Assembly: GCA_012718855.1 (NCBI GenBank)
Contig: JAAYBS010000017.1
Location: 1 to 35,023 of the forward strand
Direction: 5' to 3'
Origin: Syntrophomonadaceae bacterium
GTDB taxonomy: Bacteria; Bacillota; Syntrophomonadia; Syntrophomonadales; Syntrophomonadaceae
DNA: 35,023 nucleotides
Under the pieces are notes generated by a model. That model searched no databases and was not told the DNA's origin. It saw only the letters and a program-made list of their open reading frames with translations. Shown here piece after piece: positions 1-9,336 of this stretch. Numbering within the stretch: position 1 is the stretch's first letter; each line of letters starts with the position of its first letter. A program made the position numbers and the translations under genes.

Positions 1-83
1 TGGTGTCGGAGGGGGGACTTGAACCCCCACCCTCGCGGATACGCCCCTCAAACGTACGTGTCTGCCCGTTCCACCACTCCGAC
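1..83 (-). tRNA. tRNA-Leu (anticodon GAG), CCA encoded
   Basis: Reverse complement GTCGGAG...TACGT-TTGAGGG-GCGTA...GGGGGTTCAAGTCCCCC...CTCCGAC ACCA folds as a class II tRNA with long variable arm; anticodon loop TTGAGGG. Confidence 0.95.
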
Positions 84-136
84 GTAAATACTGTTTTCAG
101 GTTAGAAATACTATAGTGCTTCCAAACCCATGCGTA

Positions 137-166
137 ATTATACAACAGCATTTGAGGCGGTGTCAA
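137..166 (-). promoter_or_regulatory. sigma-A promoter for tRNA-Leu(GAG): TTGACA-N18-TATAAT
   Basis: Minus strand TTGACA (166..161), 18-nt spacer, TATAAT (142..137), about 50 nt upstream of the tRNA. Confidence 0.8.
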
Positions 167-200
167 TTGTGAGCGGCTTTACGGTCCCATTTCAATTGAG

Positions 201-1844
201 TTATTTCCCGGATTTAGGCTTAGGATTTTCGGCTGTATTATCCAGGGATGGTTTTATTAACTCCAGCTTATACCAGTCTATCATTTCCATACTATTAACC
301 TGCAGATTTTTAACCTGTTGGCCGGCAATTTTGGCAGCTCGTTTTTGAAATAGCCAGATAGCTGGCGCATCATCGACTATCATTGCTTCCGCTTTAGCCA
401 GCAGTTCAATACGTTTTTGGCTGTTCCCGGTCTGGAGGCGGGATTCATCAAGAATTTTATCCACCTGGGGATTTTGATAACCTGAATAATTGGTAATACC
501 CAATTGAGAGCTATGATAGAGGCTATATAAAAAGCTGTCTGCGTCCGGATAGTCAGCCTGCCATCCTATTCTAAATAAACCCAGACTATTTTTAGCCAAC
601 TGTTTTTTGTAATAATCCCATTCCATTTCCTGCAGCTCAACTTCAATTCCAATCTCCTGCAGTTGTTGGGCAATCATTTCAGCTACCATCTGATGTCCTT
701 CGTCTTCGTTATAGTAAAGGGCAAGTGGTTTTAGCCCTTCCCCGTCCGGGAATCCGGCATCAGCCAGCAGGTCTCTGGCTTTTTGCTGATCAAAACTGTA
801 TCCTCGCATTTGTTGGTTGTATCCAGGCAGTCCGGCAGGTATGGCTCCTTTTGCCGGTCGATAGCTTCCTTCCAGGACTTTCTCTATAATGGCATGACGA
901 TCAATAGCATAATTTAAGGCGCGCCGTAATTGGTAGTTATTATTCCAGGGTTGTTTATACAGATTAAATCCAATCGAATAGGTTTCCAGCAACATCCTTT
1001 CTATATAGCCATCCTGGTATTGCGGATCTTTTTTCAGGTTTTTTATTTCCTTTAACGGTACTTTATCCAGATAATCCAGCTTTCCTTCTTTAAATTGGTT
1101 GAAGGCTTCATCTTCATCAGGAAGAATTTTTATCGCCAAAGCGGTAATCCTTGGTTTACCTCGATGATAGTCATCGTTGCGCAGCATGGTAATATTGCAG
1201 TTATCCTTATTATCACTAATCCGGTAGGGGCCGGTACCGGCCAGAGGTGAAGTTTGCTGTTCAGTATCATATACCCAGAATATCGGATTAGTAAGCATAT
1301 AGATGAAGGCAGAATTCGGTTGGGAAAATTTTATCCTGACCGTGTTATTGTCTGCTATAATTCCGGAAATATCAGCCGTTTTACCTTCCAGTCTATCCCG
1401 GCTGCCAGAAATAGATAGGAATAGACAGACATTGGCCCAATCACGGGCAGTAGAAAAGTTTCTTTCCCATGAAGCTTTAACATCTTTGGCAGTGAGCTGC
1501 TTTCCATTATGAAATTTAATTCCCTTTTTTAAATTAAGGGTCAGAGTTTTACTATCAGATGAATACTGCCAGTTTTTCAGCAACAAGGGTTTAAGGCTAT
1601 GGCTTTCTTCATCATAATAAACCAGACTCTCATACATAGCTGAAGCAATCAGGGTTTCCTCATGATTATCAAGCAATGCCGGTTCCAAAGAATCAATTTT
1701 ACCGACCAAACCGATGTTAATCGCCCGGGAGTCAAGACTGGCTGCATATTCCAACTGATTATGCTGATATATTGCAACTGTTGATATAAATGCAATTACC
1801 AATATAATTGCCGCAAATACTATTCGTCGGGATGTTATTAACAA
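201..1844 (-). CDS. Peptide/oligopeptide ABC transporter substrate-binding protein (SBP family 5)
   Basis: 547 aa; N-terminal hydrophobic segment; SBP_bac_5 features (LEPALLDNHEE..., LTAKDVKASWER, GTGPYRI, LRRALNYAIDR); TTG start with GGGGG SD. Confidence 0.9.
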   Translation of the reverse strand: MLITSRRIVFAAIILVIAFISTVAIYQHNQLEYAASLDSRAINIGLVGKIDSLEPALLDNHEETLIASAMYESLVYYDEESHSLKPLLLKNWQYSSDSKTLTLNLKKGIKFHNGKQLTAKDVKASWERNFSTARDWANVCLFLSISGSRDRLEGKTADISGIIADNNTVRIKFSQPNSAFIYMLTNPIFWVYDTEQQTSPLAGTGPYRISDNKDNCNITMLRNDDYHRGKPRITALAIKILPDEDEAFNQFKEGKLDYLDKVPLKEIKNLKKDPQYQDGYIERMLLETYSIGFNLYKQPWNNNYQLRRALNYAIDRHAIIEKVLEGSYRPAKGAIPAGLPGYNQQMRGYSFDQQKARDLLADAGFPDGEGLKPLALYYNEDEGHQMVAEMIAQQLQEIGIEVELQEMEWDYYKKQLAKNSLGLFRIGWQADYPDADSFLYSLYHSSQLGITNYSGYQNPQVDKILDESRLQTGNSQKRIELLAKAEAMIVDDAPAIWLFQKRAAKIAGQQVKNLQVNSMEMIDWYKLELIKPSLDNTAENPKPKSGK

Positions 1845-1951
1845 AAAAAATGCCCCCTTTCTACACGTATTGTTCTGGGGACATTATATTAGTTTGTCTA
1901 TTAATATATTCCGGTTATTGTATATATTTTCCAAATATCCAATGATGCAAC

Positions 1952-2521
1952 TTAATCGTAAATCGCCTGATAGGCTTCATAATTTTTCAACACATTAGCG
2001 ACATATTCTCTGGTTTCCTTAAATGGTATCTGTTCAAGGCTTTCCCGACTTCCATCCCATACATTCTGTTCCAGCCATTTGTTGACGGTTCCTCTTCCGG
2101 CGTTGTACGCTGCAATTACCACAGGGGTTTCCCCATTAAATTCCTGTTCCAGATCAGCCAGATACCAGCAGGCAAACTTGATATTGGTTTCAGGATCATG
2201 CAGCTGTTCGATATTAAAATCGGCAATATCATGCTTACTGGCAATCCACTCAGCCGTTTCGGGCATTATCTGCATCAACCCTTTAGCACCTGCCGAAGAT
2301 TGTGCACCAGTCTGGTATTTGCTTTCGGCCCGCATTATGGCAAATACCAGCCAGGGGTCAATCTGAGTTTCAGCGGCAGCAGTAAGAACTTCCTCCTGGT
2401 GTGGTTGGGGATAAAATATAGTAATCCATTGGGGGAAAGTCAAAACCGCCACTAAAAAAAGGAGTATACCTGACCATAAAATAATCGATAAGCGGTTTCT
2501 TGCTTTGAGTCTCATACCCAT
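1952..2521 (-). CDS. Lytic transglycosylase (SLT domain), membrane anchored
   Basis: N-terminal TM; motifs MRAESKYQTGAQSSAGAKGLMQIMPETAEW and AAYNAGRGTVNKW; second ATG at 2515 also possible. Confidence 0.93.
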   Translation of the reverse strand: MGMRLKARNRLSIILWSGILLFLVAVLTFPQWITIFYPQPHQEEVLTAAAETQIDPWLVFAIMRAESKYQTGAQSSAGAKGLMQIMPETAEWIASKHDIADFNIEQLHDPETNIKFACWYLADLEQEFNGETPVVIAAYNAGRGTVNKWLEQNVWDGSRESLEQIPFKETREYVANVLKNYEAYQAIYD

Positions 2522-2558
2522 ACCCCCAACTATAATAGCAGCAATTAATACATATATA

Positions 2559-3161
2559 TTATATTTGCCCCAGAATAGTTTTGTAATATCTGGTGGCGGT
2601 CTCTATTGTTTCCTCCATTGAATGACGGTTGTCGATAACGACATTGGCACGCTTGGCTTTTTCATCTAAATTCATCTGCGCATCAATTCGTTTAATAGCA
2701 TCCTCACGCCCGAGGCTATCTCTCTTTATCAATCGCTCAATCTGGATTTCTTCATCTACCCAGATTACCCATACCTCATCACATATTCTTTCCATATGAG
2801 TTTCGTAAAGCAAAGGAACCTCAATAAAAACTACCGCATCCGGCTGATCTGCTTTTATGGTCTGCAGTATTTGTTTAAAATGTTCCATTACACGAGGGTG
2901 GGTTATCTGGTTAAGCTCCTGTAAAAGTTGCAGGTCGTCAAAGACAATGCCCCCGAGTTTATCCCGGTTGATTGTATGGTCTTCATGCAGTATTTCCGCT
3001 CCGAACAAGTCCACTATATCTTCCCAGGCAGGCTTGCCCGGTTCAACAATAGAGTGGGCAACTTCATCGGCATCGATTACAATGGCCCCCAGCTCCCGTA
3101 ACGCCCTGGAAACTGTGCTTTTGCCGCTTGCAATCCCACCAGTCAAACCGATGATTCTCAT
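2559..3161 (-). CDS. coaE: Dephospho-CoA kinase
   Basis: MRIIGLTGGIASGKSTVSR Walker A, DADEVAHSIVEPG; ATG at 3161 chosen over the upstream TTG. Confidence 0.95.
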   Translation of the reverse strand: MRIIGLTGGIASGKSTVSRALRELGAIVIDADEVAHSIVEPGKPAWEDIVDLFGAEILHEDHTINRDKLGGIVFDDLQLLQELNQITHPRVMEHFKQILQTIKADQPDAVVFIEVPLLYETHMERICDEVWVIWVDEEIQIERLIKRDSLGREDAIKRIDAQMNLDEKAKRANVVIDNRHSMEETIETATRYYKTILGQI

Positions 3162-3176
3162 CAATTATCACCGACT

Positions 3177-3806
3177 TTACATAATTTCTAATAGCCCAAT
3201 TAAAATAAATATACACCCTGATAATAAGGTTGAAACACCTTTCAACCTGTTACCCGGACAAATTCCGCCCAGATACATTCCGCTATATATTAATATAAAT
3301 TTTAACATACCTACGCACAAGGCTGTAAACAAAATGTTAAAACCAGCCATAGCCATACCTGCACCTGCACCTAAAGCATCCATGGCCAGTGCCAGGCCTA
3401 AAAATACGGCTTCTTTAATACTTATCTCTCCGGATAAATCCATATCAGCGCTGGCTGGTTCCTTGAGAATCTGTACTATGACCCCCAGAGGTTTTACATT
3501 AAAACTAAGCAGTTCCTCATCATCGCTGAGACTCCCAATATGATCACGCAGTGCCCCCAGCAAGAAATATCCACCTATAATCATAAGCAACACTGCTCCA
3601 ATTTTCTGTGCCCAATCGGATGGAATAACAGCTGACAAACCCCGTCCACAGTACATAGATATTGTTACTGCCAGAGCGGATGACAACGCAATCAGCAGAA
3701 GTGGCAACAGTGGAATTCGAATCTTTTTAACCCCATAAGCCAGACCGGCAATTAATCCATCCGCACTTACGGCCAGGGCAAATAATGGTACTGCCAACCA
3801 CTCCAC
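3177..3806 (-). CDS. ytaF: Sporulation membrane protein YtaF / MntP-like family
   Basis: Multi-TM; ALAVSADGLIAGLAYG and ALAMDALGAGAGMAMAG repeats; located between coaE and mutM. Confidence 0.85.
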   Translation of the reverse strand: MEWLAVPLFALAVSADGLIAGLAYGVKKIRIPLLPLLLIALSSALAVTISMYCGRGLSAVIPSDWAQKIGAVLLMIIGGYFLLGALRDHIGSLSDDEELLSFNVKPLGVIVQILKEPASADMDLSGEISIKEAVFLGLALAMDALGAGAGMAMAGFNILFTALCVGMLKFILIYSGMYLGGICPGNRLKGVSTLLSGCIFILIGLLEIM

Positions 3807-3884
3807 CTGAAGACACCCCTATCCACGCAGTTATATACCAATACTATATGGATAGGGAATATAAAGTGTTACCGATATTAGCCC

Positions 3885-4691
3885 TTACAGCTGGCAATGT
3901 TCACAGTAATGACTGCTGCGTCCTCCAATACGATCACAGCAGATTAATTTACCACATACGGGACACGGCAGGTTTTTACGGCCATAGACCTGTAAATTAT
4001 TTTGGTTATTGCCGGTCTCATTATTTCCATCCCGATAATCACGAAAAGTAGTACCCCGTTGCTCAATGCCCATTTGCAAAACATCTTTTATGGACCTTGA
4101 TAAGCGGATAATTTCTTCGTTGCTCAACGTACCTGCCGGTCGTGAAGGAAGAATTCCCGCCTGAAATAAAGCTTCATCTGCATAGATATTGCCGATTCCG
4201 GCAATCAGGCTTTGATTAAGCAACAAGCTCTTAATGGCAATTTTACGATTTTTTATGACCTCAGCCAAATACACGGCATTAAAATCTTCCCCTAAAGGTT
4301 CTTTTCCCATACGTCTGAAAAATGATGCTAAATCCTTAACCAGCCATAATCCGCCGAACCTGCGTGCGTCCTGATAAAGTAATTTGCGCTGGTTATCCAG
4401 CACTATTTCCGCATGTATATGCGGTTCTTGCAGCTGCTCCTGAACGCCAAGCATAAAAAAACGGCCGCTCATACCTAAATGAACAACGAGGTTTCTTTGG
4501 CTGGTTGCAGATAAAATCAAATACTTGCCCCGCCGTTCGATAGACTTGATTTTTTTACCGCATAATTCTTCCGGCTTAAAATCCTGGCGCCTGAGAACTG
4601 CCGGATGATTTATTTTTATGACCATAAATTTTGCTCCGATATTGGTTAACAGGGAGCGTTTTACGGTTTCAACTTCGGGTAACTCTGGCAT
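3885..4691 (-). CDS. mutM: Formamidopyrimidine-DNA glycosylase
   Basis: MPELPEVETVKRSL N-terminus (start moved to ATG 4691 with GGAGG upstream), H2TH region, C-terminal zinc finger CPVCGKLICCDRIGGRSSHYCEHCQ. Confidence 0.97.
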   Translation of the reverse strand: MPELPEVETVKRSLLTNIGAKFMVIKINHPAVLRRQDFKPEELCGKKIKSIERRGKYLILSATSQRNLVVHLGMSGRFFMLGVQEQLQEPHIHAEIVLDNQRKLLYQDARRFGGLWLVKDLASFFRRMGKEPLGEDFNAVYLAEVIKNRKIAIKSLLLNQSLIAGIGNIYADEALFQAGILPSRPAGTLSNEEIIRLSRSIKDVLQMGIEQRGTTFRDYRDGNNETGNNQNNLQVYGRKNLPCPVCGKLICCDRIGGRSSHYCEHCQL

Positions 4692-4720
4692 ATATATTTC
4701 TCCTCCCAACGGTTCCAGTG

Positions 4721-7327
4721 TTAAATCTCCTGCATATCATACCAATTGCTCCCCACTTTTAAACATACTTCCAGGGGAACCTTGAGAGTACAAGCATTCT
4801 CCATTTTATCTTTTAAAATTCCCATTACCAAATCCAATTCTTCCCGGGGAACTTCCAATACCAGATCATCATGCACCTGCAAAAGCATGCGGCTCCGCAG
4901 GTTACGGGCCTGCAGTTCATTATATATATCAATCATGGCCAACTTTATAATATCAGCGGAACTTCCTTGAATAGGGGTATTAAGTGCCATACGCCGGGCA
5001 AAAGATTGTACCATTTTATTGCGTGCATTTAAGTCCGGTAAATAGCGCCGTCTTTTCAATATGGTTTCTACATAGCCGTTGCGCATACCAAACTCCACAA
5101 TGTCCTCCATGTATTGCTTGACACCGGGATAACTGGCTAAATAGTTATCAATATACTGACGGGCCTCCTTACGGCTGACTCCGGTATCACGGGAAAGTCC
5201 AAAATCACTGATTCCATAAATAATACCGAAATTAACTGCTTTGGCCCGCCTGCGTAAATCCTCATTAACTTCTTCAAGAGATACATGAAATATTTCTGAG
5301 GCTGTACGGGCATGAATATCAATCCCCTGATGAAAGGTCTCAATCAAAGTATTATCGCCGCTGATATGTGCCAAAGCCCGCAAATCAATCTGGGAATAAT
5401 CAGCTGACAGGAGGTACCAATCATCTGCCGGCGCTGTAAACGCTTTGCGAATCCGGCGGCCCTCCTCCATCTTCACCGGGATATTCTGCAGATTAGGCTC
5501 CACGCTGGATAATCTGCCGGTGGCCGTCTGGGCCTGTTTAAAAATTGTATGTACACGACCGGTATCAGGGTGAATTAAATCCTGAAGAGCATCTGCATAA
5601 GTTGATTTTAATTTAGTCAACTGGCGATAAGTCAATATATATGTGATTATCGGGTGGTCATCACATAATTCCTCCAAAACTTCCGCTCCGGTAGCATAAC
5701 CGGTTTTGGTCTTTTTTATTACCCTCAGACCCAGGTCTTCAAATAATACTTTACCCAATTGTTTGGGAGAGTTAATGTTAAAACTTTGTCCGGCCAACCC
5801 AAAGATATTTTCCTCACTATGTTTAATACCGGCAGATAATTCTTCTGCAATAGTGACCAGGGTATCACGTTGCACTCTTACCCCGCAAAACTCCATGTTG
5901 GCCAATACTGTGGATAAAGGCATCTCCACCTCATCCAGTAAATGAGTCTGGTCAGGCGAGATAGAGTTAATTAAATGCGTATATAATTCGGGCAGTTTAC
6001 TGACCAATAAGGCATGATTGGCAGGAGTGGCATTAATATTCAGATGCTTTTGCATGGTTTCATGCAACAATTCCCCTTCAAAGGCCGGGTCTTTAATATA
6101 GGCAGCTAGCAGTGTATCGCCCTTTATTCCATGCAGTTCAATACCATATCGTTTTAATATTACCTGGGCAAACTTGGCATTATGAAATATTTTGGGTGTA
6201 TTAGCCGACTCCAATAACGGACGCAAAATATCCAACTGTCCGGCTGAATTCTCCTGCAAAGCCGCGCGGTATACAGTTTGACCATTATATAGATAAATTT
6301 CCTGTAATTTTGCCCACATGGGATGATGATAATCTGCCTCAATGACAACTGCCAAATCCTGTTCGGCCGACAGTGAATCAACTATACCAGCTATCTGTTC
6401 AGCACTATTTATATCAACTACTGGTAAAATCACTTCTTCGGCCTGCTGTTCCAATGTTTCACTTTCCTGCAGGGAGGCTAAAAAACTATTAAACTCCAAT
6501 CGGCGGTACAATTCTTTTAATTGGGCATAATCAGGTTCTTTGACACGGAAATCTTCCAGATCACAGTTTAATTCCATATCTCTTACAATGCGTGATAAAT
6601 CGCGGCTTAAATAAGCCTGGGCTTCATTTTCCGATAACCGCTCCACTAACTTCTTCCCGGTAATCTGGTCAATATTTTCATACAGGTTTTCCAGGCTTCC
6701 GTACTCACCAATTAACTTTATAGCCGTCTTTTCACCTATACCGGGAACTCCGGGAATATTATCCGAAGCATCCCCCATCAGAGCTTTGATTTCTATTAAT
6801 CGGTCCGGGGTTACCCCATAGCGGTTTGCAACTGCCTGGGGATCATAAGTTTCCATTTCGGTGATACCTTTTTTAGTCATCATAACGGTTACCTGTTCCG
6901 ATACTAATTGCAAGGTATCCTTATCTCCGGTCAAAATTATAGTCGGGATATCATTCTCTTCAGTTTGGCGACTGATTGTACCTATAATATCATCAGCTTC
7001 ATAACCCTGTTCTTCCAGAAAATCTACATTCATGGCAGTTAGAATTTCCCGCAGGAAGGTAAACTGATCTATTAGTTCATCCGGGGCAGACAAGCGATTG
7101 GCTTTATATTCATTAAACAGGGAATTTCGAAATGTCTGTTTATCCTTATCAAAGGCCACCAGTAAATGGGTAGGCTGTTGTTCAGCCTTTACCCGGTTAA
7201 ACATAGTAAGAAAACCATAAATACCGTTGGTATATATTCCTTCACGCGTATGCAGTAATGGCAGCGCATAAAAAGCACGGTATAACAGGCTGTTGCCATC
7301 TATCAGTAAAAATTTGGATTGGGTCAC
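4721..7327 (-). CDS. polA: DNA polymerase I
   Basis: 5' nuclease domain, Pol I motifs (LLSADYSQIDLRALAHISGD, RRAKAVNFGIIYGISDFGL, LLQVHDDLVLEVP). Likely GTG start at 7327 with AAGGTGG SD rather than the TTG at 7375. Confidence 0.96.
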   Translation of the reverse strand: MTQSKFLLIDGNSLLYRAFYALPLLHTREGIYTNGIYGFLTMFNRVKAEQQPTHLLVAFDKDKQTFRNSLFNEYKANRLSAPDELIDQFTFLREILTAMNVDFLEEQGYEADDIIGTISRQTEENDIPTIILTGDKDTLQLVSEQVTVMMTKKGITEMETYDPQAVANRYGVTPDRLIEIKALMGDASDNIPGVPGIGEKTAIKLIGEYGSLENLYENIDQITGKKLVERLSENEAQAYLSRDLSRIVRDMELNCDLEDFRVKEPDYAQLKELYRRLEFNSFLASLQESETLEQQAEEVILPVVDINSAEQIAGIVDSLSAEQDLAVVIEADYHHPMWAKLQEIYLYNGQTVYRAALQENSAGQLDILRPLLESANTPKIFHNAKFAQVILKRYGIELHGIKGDTLLAAYIKDPAFEGELLHETMQKHLNINATPANHALLVSKLPELYTHLINSISPDQTHLLDEVEMPLSTVLANMEFCGVRVQRDTLVTIAEELSAGIKHSEENIFGLAGQSFNINSPKQLGKVLFEDLGLRVIKKTKTGYATGAEVLEELCDDHPIITYILTYRQLTKLKSTYADALQDLIHPDTGRVHTIFKQAQTATGRLSSVEPNLQNIPVKMEEGRRIRKAFTAPADDWYLLSADYSQIDLRALAHISGDNTLIETFHQGIDIHARTASEIFHVSLEEVNEDLRRRAKAVNFGIIYGISDFGLSRDTGVSRKEARQYIDNYLASYPGVKQYMEDIVEFGMRNGYVETILKRRRYLPDLNARNKMVQSFARRMALNTPIQGSSADIIKLAMIDIYNELQARNLRSRMLLQVHDDLVLEVPREELDLVMGILKDKMENACTLKVPLEVCLKVGSNWYDMQEI

Positions 7328-7365
7328 CAGAAGTTCCACCTTTCCTGCATATAATTTCTTCCTAT

Positions 7366-7401
7366 AAAAATTCAATGGACAGGATACTATTCCCTGCCCA
7401 T
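7366..7401 (-). terminator. Rho-independent terminator after the anti-sigma gene
   Basis: Minus strand ATGGGCAGG-loop-CCTGTCCAT followed by TGAATTTTT. Confidence 0.6.
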
Positions 7402-7436
7402 TTTAATTATGTGCTATTTAATTATGCTTTAAGCTT

Positions 7437-8471
7437 TTAAGGATTTACTTCCTGAACCAGTTGTACCCTAATGGTTGCCATCTGTAATTCCTTTTCCAGC
7501 TTTACTTTTTTATCCTGCCACACTTGTAATTCAGTCTGTAATTTAATTCTGTTCGCCTCATCACTGCTATCCAGTTCACTAATTTGATTCTCCAACATTT
7601 GAATATGGTTAACAGCTTCACTGTATTGTTCCGTATAAACTACCTGATCACCTACCGGCATACCGGTTTGGCCAACAATCTCCAATTGTTTTAAGATTGC
7701 TCCCACCTGTTCGGAACTTACCTTAAAACTTACTTCACGAGTTATACCGTTTAACGCCTGAACCTCATTGCCAGCCTGCGTTACTCTGGCCTGGGCTCCA
7801 TTGGCTTCAGCAATTTGGACTACCTTGGTAACTGAGTCATTTAAATTATCAACTTTGATAGTTGACTTGAATACATCTGCCAGTTTTGGTTCAACCTGTA
7901 CCTTTTCTGGAATGACCTCTGTCGCTGGTTGCTCAGTAGAAGCAGGTCCCAAATTCTGTACTTTTCCCGGACTGGTGGCAGTAGTACCCTTATCAGCTAT
8001 TTGCTCTGGAGACTGAATATCCTTGTCCTGATGTCCCCACAGCTGAATTCTCTGAATAATATCATCTACCGCAACCGTAGTAGTTTTTTTCTGATTATTT
8101 TCTTTGTCCTGCCATAAATCTGCTACCATACCCATGGGCAATAAACTACTGGCATAAACACCCACAGTCAACGCCAAACCAGCCACACCTGCAGCAATCC
8201 ATGCCTGTTTGCGTGGCCTTTTCAGTTCCGGGTTTCTAAAAATAAGCGGCTGCTCATTCATAAGCCGACGATGAAAATCAGCTGAAAAATGTTCCGGTAA
8301 CTGAGGACTCTCCAGATTTCCCATCAGGGCAACCATACGCTGTAATTGTTTAAGTTCCCGTTTGCATTCCGGACACACCACAAGATGAGCCTCAACCATA
8401 CGAGTCTCTTTTTCGTTGGTCATCTGATCCATATATGGAGATAACAGCTCTCGCATTTGTTCACATCTCAT
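7437..8471 (-). CDS. Zinc-finger anti-sigma factor with C-terminal DUF4349-like domain
   Basis: N-terminal zf-HC2-like MRCEQMRELLSPYMDQ...HLVVCPECKREL, one TM, C-terminal coiled-coil DUF4349-like region; next to an ECF sigma gene. Confidence 0.82.
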   Translation of the reverse strand: MRCEQMRELLSPYMDQMTNEKETRMVEAHLVVCPECKRELKQLQRMVALMGNLESPQLPEHFSADFHRRLMNEQPLIFRNPELKRPRKQAWIAAGVAGLALTVGVYASSLLPMGMVADLWQDKENNQKKTTTVAVDDIIQRIQLWGHQDKDIQSPEQIADKGTTATSPGKVQNLGPASTEQPATEVIPEKVQVEPKLADVFKSTIKVDNLNDSVTKVVQIAEANGAQARVTQAGNEVQALNGITREVSFKVSSEQVGAILKQLEIVGQTGMPVGDQVVYTEQYSEAVNHIQMLENQISELDSSDEANRIKLQTELQVWQDKKVKLEKELQMATIRVQLVQEVNP

Positions 8472-8504
8472 GGTTCTATCCTCCTCGCTTATTAGACGAG
8501 GTGT

Positions 8505-9092
8505 TCAAGGCAAAAGTTCCCTGTCTATCAACTTTTTTCTCAGGACAGTTCGTGCCCGACTCAACCTGGATTTTACCGTACCTATGGAACAATCCAGGAC
8601 CTCTGCAATCTCCTCGTAACTAAGTTCCATCAAGTCACGCAGTACAATTGCATTTTTATGTTCGGGTTTCATTTCATCGAGAATGTCCTGTATGTATAAA
8701 GAGAACTCCTTTTGTTCATATAATATGTCTACCGTAGGAGATGTGTCCGCTATCTCTTTTTCCACTTCATCGCCATCCTGAGTTGCTAACGGTTCATCCA
8801 GCGATAAAGTTAAAACCCTTCGTTTCCTTTTTCGCAGCTCATCCAGGCATACATTGGTGGCTACCCGGTATAACCAGGTACCAAAACTGGAATCGCCTTT
8901 AAAAGAACGTAAAGAACGAAAGGCTTTAATAAATGCCTCCTGGGTCATATCATAAGCATCTTCCTCATTACCCATGTACCGATACGCCAGAGCGTAAATC
9001 TTGTTCTGATATTGGGCGACCAGTTCCTCAAAAGCCGCAGTATCCCCTAGAAGGCTTTTTTTAACCAGTTGCTCTTCATATGTCATCCTCAT
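8505..9092 (-). CDS. RNA polymerase ECF sigma factor (SigW/RpoE-like)
   Basis: sigma70 region 2 (YRYMGNEEDAYDMTQEAFIKAFRSL...FGTWLYRVATNVCLDELRKRKRR) and region 4 (LMELSYEEIAEVLDCSIGTVKSRLSRAR). Confidence 0.95.
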   Translation of the reverse strand: MRMTYEEQLVKKSLLGDTAAFEELVAQYQNKIYALAYRYMGNEEDAYDMTQEAFIKAFRSLRSFKGDSSFGTWLYRVATNVCLDELRKRKRRVLTLSLDEPLATQDGDEVEKEIADTSPTVDILYEQKEFSLYIQDILDEMKPEHKNAIVLRDLMELSYEEIAEVLDCSIGTVKSRLSRARTVLRKKLIDRELLP

Positions 9093-9282
9093 ACTTCTCC
9101 TTATGTAAAGTATGGAAATTATGGCTTTTTAAAAGATCCCATCATTAACATATTTATAATACACTTCTTTCGGCATTTATTGAAGTATATACTTTATAAT
9201 GATCTTTCCTCTTTGTGACAGAAGGGGTAAATTTTCCTTCACCCGAGCTAATGGTGCACCTACCACCATATTAATACAAATA

Positions 9283-9310
9283 AATACAGGGCTTGCAAGG
9301 CCCTGTATTA
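9283..9310 (-). terminator. Terminator hairpin downstream of the CoA-transferase operon
   Basis: AATACAGGGC-ttgcaag-GCCCTGTATT with an A/T-rich tail on both strands. Confidence 0.65.
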
Positions 9311-9336
9311 TCATATTTATAATTTTGATTTATATA

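Noticed and set aside
2857-3543. 228-aa plus-strand ORF antisense to coaE/ytaF
   Set aside because: Low-complexity, antisense to two well-supported genes; shadow ORF.
7328-7375. TTG start and 16-aa extension of polA in the ORF track
   Set aside because: Overlaps the upstream gene's terminator; GTG at 7327 with AAGGTGG SD gives the usual polA N-terminus.
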